A stretch of 64,000 bases of DNA, taken from positions 1,736,001 to 1,800,000 of the forward strand of contig NZ_CP046072.1 in NCBI RefSeq assembly GCF_017357825.1. Direction: 5' to 3'. The stretch is from Sulfurimonas aquatica. GTDB taxonomy: Bacteria; Campylobacterota; Campylobacteria; Campylobacterales; Sulfurimonadaceae. The notes below the pieces were generated by a model. It saw only the letters and a program-made list of their open reading frames with translations. It searched no databases and was not told the DNA's origin. A program made the position numbers and the translations under genes. Shown here one piece after another: positions 61,093 to 64,000 of the stretch. The stretch's first letter is position 1. Each line of letters begins with the position of its first letter.

Positions 61093-63135
61093 TTAAAATC
61101 TATAGGTTAAGTCAAACCATGGCAGTAGAGGCAACTGCTTAGTAGAACCAGTAACATTATAGTTATCATCATAGATGATATCAGAGATATTGTCGTTATT
61201 TGTAATGTTCATAATCTCAAATGACCACTCAAAAGAACGTCCTTGTGCTAGTTTCATCTCTTGAGCTATTTTCACATTTAAAGAGAAGTAGTCAGGTAGC
61301 CTTGAGCTGTAAGGGTTTTCATAAATAGGTTTAACTCGAGTGCCGTCCGTGTAAGTTCCTATTACTTTTGTATATGGCGTTCCACTATGATAATTCATTC
61401 TTGTTGAGAGCGCCCAGTTATCCCAAAACTTCTTCCCCGCTATAAGTTGTAGAGTATGAGGAACTTCCCCATAAAATCTATGTAACTCTTGTACGTTTGC
61501 GTTTAGCTCACGTTCGGTTTTCATGTAAGTATAGGCAGCAAATGCATAGTAGTTACCCCGTCTTACTTTCAAGTTGGTATCTATACCATAAGCATACCCC
61601 TCCCCCACACTCTCATAGTTTGTTACATTATGATCTATAGCTAAATCATGATAGTTCTTATAAAACCCATCTATGTTAAACGTAATGCCATCAAAACCAG
61701 AGTTGTCATAATGAAGTATGTAGTGATCGGCTCTTTCATATTTTAAGTTCTGGTTTCCTATATCTTTTATCGTTCTTATAGTTTGTGGAAGTTGCGTATA
61801 TATTCCTGTTGAAAAAGATATATTGTTAGCATCGTCAACTCTATAAAGTAGTGATGCTCTAGGGTCAAGATAAGCACCAAATGAGTTGTAGTCTGTATAA
61901 CTATATCTAAGTCCATATCGTAAAAGCCAAGAGTCACTATATGAGTATATATCTTCTACAAAGAGTGTTCCTAAAGAAGTACTTATGTTATCCTTGATTG
62001 CATACTTATTTGCATCTGTAAAGTCAAAGTCTACATCATCAGCAGTTGGAATTTTTGAGGTATTAAAATCAATAGGAGATATAATGTTTTCTAACTCTAC
62101 ACCAGCCACTAACTTGTGGGAGTTATAACGGTAAGTACTCTGATGAAAGAGTCCAAAATCATGTGAATCGGAATTAGCGAAATAACCATCAAACAGAGCA
62201 GCTCTTTGATGCTGATATTTGTAGTAAAGCAGACTGTTTGACTCATAGTTTAGATAGTTACTCTGATGTCTAGCACCAATAGTAGTAAAGCCGTACTTCG
62301 CTTTTATAGTACCAACTGCTTCTGGGTCTTTGACCTCATTTTTAAAACTTGATATTTCAAGTGAATCCTCAGCAGAGATAAGCTCTAGGGAGAAAATATT
62401 GTGAGTATTTGGAGTGTACTGACCTAAAAATGTGATGTCATAATAGTTTGGAAACTCTGTATAAGTAGTATTCGTATCTTCATCAAGTGTTCCCGTTGCC
62501 TTTCCAACAGCAGATAAAAGAAGGTCAAAGTAACTTCTTCTAACACCAAGATAAAAGCTCACATCTTTACTAACCGGTACATTTATCCCAGCAGATGAGT
62601 CATATAGACCCATATGTCCATAACCGGAGAGTTCATCATCAGGGTATGAGGGTGTAACATTTATAACACCACCCATGGCATTTCCATATGTAACATCAAA
62701 TCCAGCGAGATAAGCATCTATCTGCTCGATAGCATCTGGTGCTATGACAGAGTGTAAGCCACCCATGTGAAAAAGGTAACCGATAGGCAAATGATTTACA
62801 GTAGTGATAGACTCTTCAGGTTTTGAGCCGTAGATAAAAAGTTCCCCATTGTTATCGCCTACAGATGTTACACCGCTGAGGCTCTGTACTGCTTTTATAG
62901 GGTCACCTTGGATTCCGGGTATGAACATAGCTTCATCTTTAGTGATTCGTTTTTGTGAGGGCATAGCCTCAACAAACTCAGAGTAATCTTGGTACTCAGG
63001 CTCTTCAAAAACTCCTTCAAAGGCACTTTGCTCTATGAACCGACTCTCCTCTTTGGCGTTTACGTCTATGCTTCCTAAATCTACTGCGTAAGCCCAAGTA
63101 CTTAGCATTACTAAAAAAATAAGACTCTTATACAT
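61093..63135 (-). CDS. TonB-dependent outer-membrane receptor
   Basis: The 680-residue protein has a signal peptide (about 1-17), an N-terminal segment with a possible TonB box, a plug domain (about 60-165, DPIKAVQSLSGVTSVGDNNG, PDAIEQIDAYLAGF, GNAMGGVINV) and a 22-strand barrel ending in Phe (WFDLTYRF) as outer-membrane proteins do. Substrate is unknown: it has neither a siderophore-specific nor a B12-specific signature. ExbB/ExbD upstream in the same operon should energise it. A downstream lipocalin and THI5-like gene hint at a lipid, thiamine or precursor substrate; this is weak inference. Confidence 0.93.
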   Translation of the reverse strand: MYKSLIFLVMLSTWAYAVDLGSIDVNAKEESRFIEQSAFEGVFEEPEYQDYSEFVEAMPSQKRITKDEAMFIPGIQGDPIKAVQSLSGVTSVGDNNGELFIYGSKPEESITTVNHLPIGYLFHMGGLHSVIAPDAIEQIDAYLAGFDVTYGNAMGGVINVTPSYPDDELSGYGHMGLYDSSAGINVPVSKDVSFYLGVRRSYFDLLLSAVGKATGTLDEDTNTTYTEFPNYYDITFLGQYTPNTHNIFSLELISAEDSLEISSFKNEVKDPEAVGTIKAKYGFTTIGARHQSNYLNYESNSLLYYKYQHQRAALFDGYFANSDSHDFGLFHQSTYRYNSHKLVAGVELENIISPIDFNTSKIPTADDVDFDFTDANKYAIKDNISTSLGTLFVEDIYSYSDSWLLRYGLRYSYTDYNSFGAYLDPRASLLYRVDDANNISFSTGIYTQLPQTIRTIKDIGNQNLKYERADHYILHYDNSGFDGITFNIDGFYKNYHDLAIDHNVTNYESVGEGYAYGIDTNLKVRRGNYYAFAAYTYMKTERELNANVQELHRFYGEVPHTLQLIAGKKFWDNWALSTRMNYHSGTPYTKVIGTYTDGTRVKPIYENPYSSRLPDYFSLNVKIAQEMKLAQGRSFEWSFEIMNITNNDNISDIIYDDNYNVTGSTKQLPLLPWFDLTYRF

Positions 63136-63137
63136 TT

Positions 63138-63548
63138 TTATCTCCTCTGTTTTGTAAGTATGGCTATGTTTTGGATGTTGTTCTCTTTAAAAACGTCTAG
63201 TACGTCGACAAAACATCTGTGTGGTGTCTCGGCGTCTGCTGCTATCTGAAATATAGACTCTTTGTCCGCTCTGTTTTTTTCTACAATGAGCTTACTTAGA
63301 GTCTCACTCGTCACGCTCTCTTTGTCAAAGAAAGTTTTACAGTCCTCTTTTATGCTCACTACAAAAGTAAGGTTTTTCTTATACTTTACGTCTGTGCTAT
63401 CTGATAGGGGAAGATTAAGTTCTATAACCTTTAACTGTAAAAAAGTCGTAGTAGTGATGAAAAAGATAAGCAGCACCAAAAGTAAATCTATAAGATTTAC
63501 GGGAGCTATATCTAAATGAAACTGCTGTTTTTTACGATTTCTTCGCAT
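63138..63548 (-). CDS. exbD: Biopolymer transport protein ExbD/TolR
   Basis: The 136-residue protein has one N-terminal transmembrane helix (about 16-38) with the conserved proton-path Asp21 in NLIDLLLVLLIFF, and a periplasmic C-terminal domain. It works with ExbB to energise TonB. It overlaps the exbB end by 17 bases and ends two bases before the receptor gene start, so all three are an operon. Confidence 0.93.
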   Translation of the reverse strand: MRRNRKKQQFHLDIAPVNLIDLLLVLLIFFITTTTFLQLKVIELNLPLSDSTDVKYKKNLTFVVSIKEDCKTFFDKESVTSETLSKLIVEKNRADKESIFQIAADAETPHRCFVDVLDVFKENNIQNIAILTKQRR

Positions 63549-64000
63549 CTTTTTCTCTTATAAGTCTATAGATTTTCTCTTCAAACGCCGAAACATTTTT
63601 CGTACTTACATACTCAAAACCTTTATAAAAAATCATACTGATAACCGCGACTATAAGTCCGCTCATAGTATCTATTAGCACCTCTTTAATTCCCTTTGCT
63701 ATCACAGAAGGATCACTCAGACTAATGTCGCTTATACCCTCAAAAACATGCCAAACGCCAATAAACGTACCAATAAGTCCAAGCATGGGGGAGAGAACCG
63801 CAATGAGTCCTATAGTTGTAATGTACTTCATTGCGTACTGCTCATACATATCTATCTTGACGTTTACAAAGGAGTGAAAAAGCGTCTCAGAGTTTGAGTC
63901 AAAATCTCTTATCTCTTGGAGCGTCTTTCTTACATGAGCGTCTTTGATTGAGTCTATCTCATCGAGACTCTTTATCTCATCTAACTTTTTAAGCGTTTTA
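63532..64000 (-). CDS. exbB: Biopolymer transport protein ExbB/TolQ (partial, runs off the right edge)
   Basis: The frame stays open to base 64000, so the N-terminus is missing. The visible part (about 155 codons) has a charged cytoplasmic stretch (HVRKTLQEIRDFDSNS) before the last two transmembrane helices, TTIGLIAVLSPMLGLIGTFI and GLIVAVISMIFYKGF. The pattern SPMLGLIGTFIG matches the MotA/TolQ/ExbB family. A start at 63849 would cut the protein and is an internal Met. Confidence 0.92.
   Translation of the reverse strand, partial: KTLKKLDEIKSLDEIDSIKDAHVRKTLQEIRDFDSNSETLFHSFVNVKIDMYEQYAMKYITTIGLIAVLSPMLGLIGTFIGVWHVFEGISDISLSDPSVIAKGIKEVLIDTMSGLIVAVISMIFYKGFEYVSTKNVSAFEEKIYRLIREKDAKKS

Noticed and set aside
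1-64000. CRISPR arrays, tRNA or rRNA genes, insertion sequences, prophage genes, attachment sites
   Set aside because: No regularly spaced repeats, cloverleaf-like segments in the gaps, transposase or integrase motifs were seen. All gaps are short and AT-rich.

Overview
The window looks like a chromosomal segment of a marine Campylobacterota (epsilonproteobacterium), most like the Sulfurimonas group. The DNA is AT-rich and genes are tightly packed, often with 1-20 base overlaps. The gene set is typical of that lineage: an HNH-fused MutS7, MutS2 next to murC, RNase Y, a two-part K+ channel/RCK locus, many two-component and c-di-GMP proteins, and Campylobacterota-style aminotransferase, FliL and AcpS genes. 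The assignment rests on protein resemblance only. I see no rRNA, tRNA, CRISPR array, insertion sequence or prophage. No gap between genes exceeds about 260 bases.

Bases 1-3060 hold a biofilm adhesin control module: the 5' end of a LapA-like giant adhesin (minus strand), then a divergent LapG-like periplasmic protease and a LapD-like degenerate c-di-GMP receptor. Next come MutS7-HNH, a J-domain membrane protein, a zinc-binding chemoreceptor, a sirtuin and a flavin-barrel protein. From 9.3 to 18 kb lie housekeeping genes (gpsA, K+ channel and RCK protein, gatB, atpB, rny, a folate cyclo-ligase). From 17.9 to 22 kb: a thioredoxin lipoprotein, ftsY, radA, fliL, acpS and thiS. From 22.8 to 29.5 kb is a plus-strand run (aminotransferase, small protein, murC, small membrane protein, mutS2, HI0933-type flavoprotein). 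From 30.2 to 34.6 kb: lemA, DUF3137, ytfJ-like, EI24-like, a broken aat-like gene and two small genes.

From 34.6 to 42.7 kb (minus strand): a diguanylate cyclase; hemH, a CrtI-like oxidoreductase, a LytS/LytTR pair and a PAS kinase packed end to end; then thiL and a TIGR01777 epimerase. A 7TMR-DISM kinase follows, then a trpB interrupted by an in-frame TGA, a flavin reductase, a periplasmic Hsp20-like protein, a Crp/Fnr regulator and a GGDEF protein. From 49 to 56.3 kb: a flippase-like protein and phosphoesterase, then an SDR-DUF2867 protein, a DUF2805 (TIGR03643) protein, a UbiB-type kinase, a phasin-like protein and an SRPBCC protein; several of these families are often seen near photolyase and light-stress genes in other bacteria. 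The window ends with a CAP-domain lipoprotein, a PAS-GGDEF protein and a minus-strand run of exbB (cut by the window edge), exbD, a TonB-dependent receptor, a lipocalin, a cytosolic NMT1/THI5-like protein and a small protein, closed by a strong terminator hairpin.

The most notable points are the complete Lap system, the self-contained MutS7-HNH, a Shine-Dalgarno hairpin in front of the THI5-like gene, and three apparent single-base lesions (TAG in the aat-like gene, TGA in trpB, ATC where the CAP lipoprotein should start). The lesions could be real decay, recoding or sequence error.
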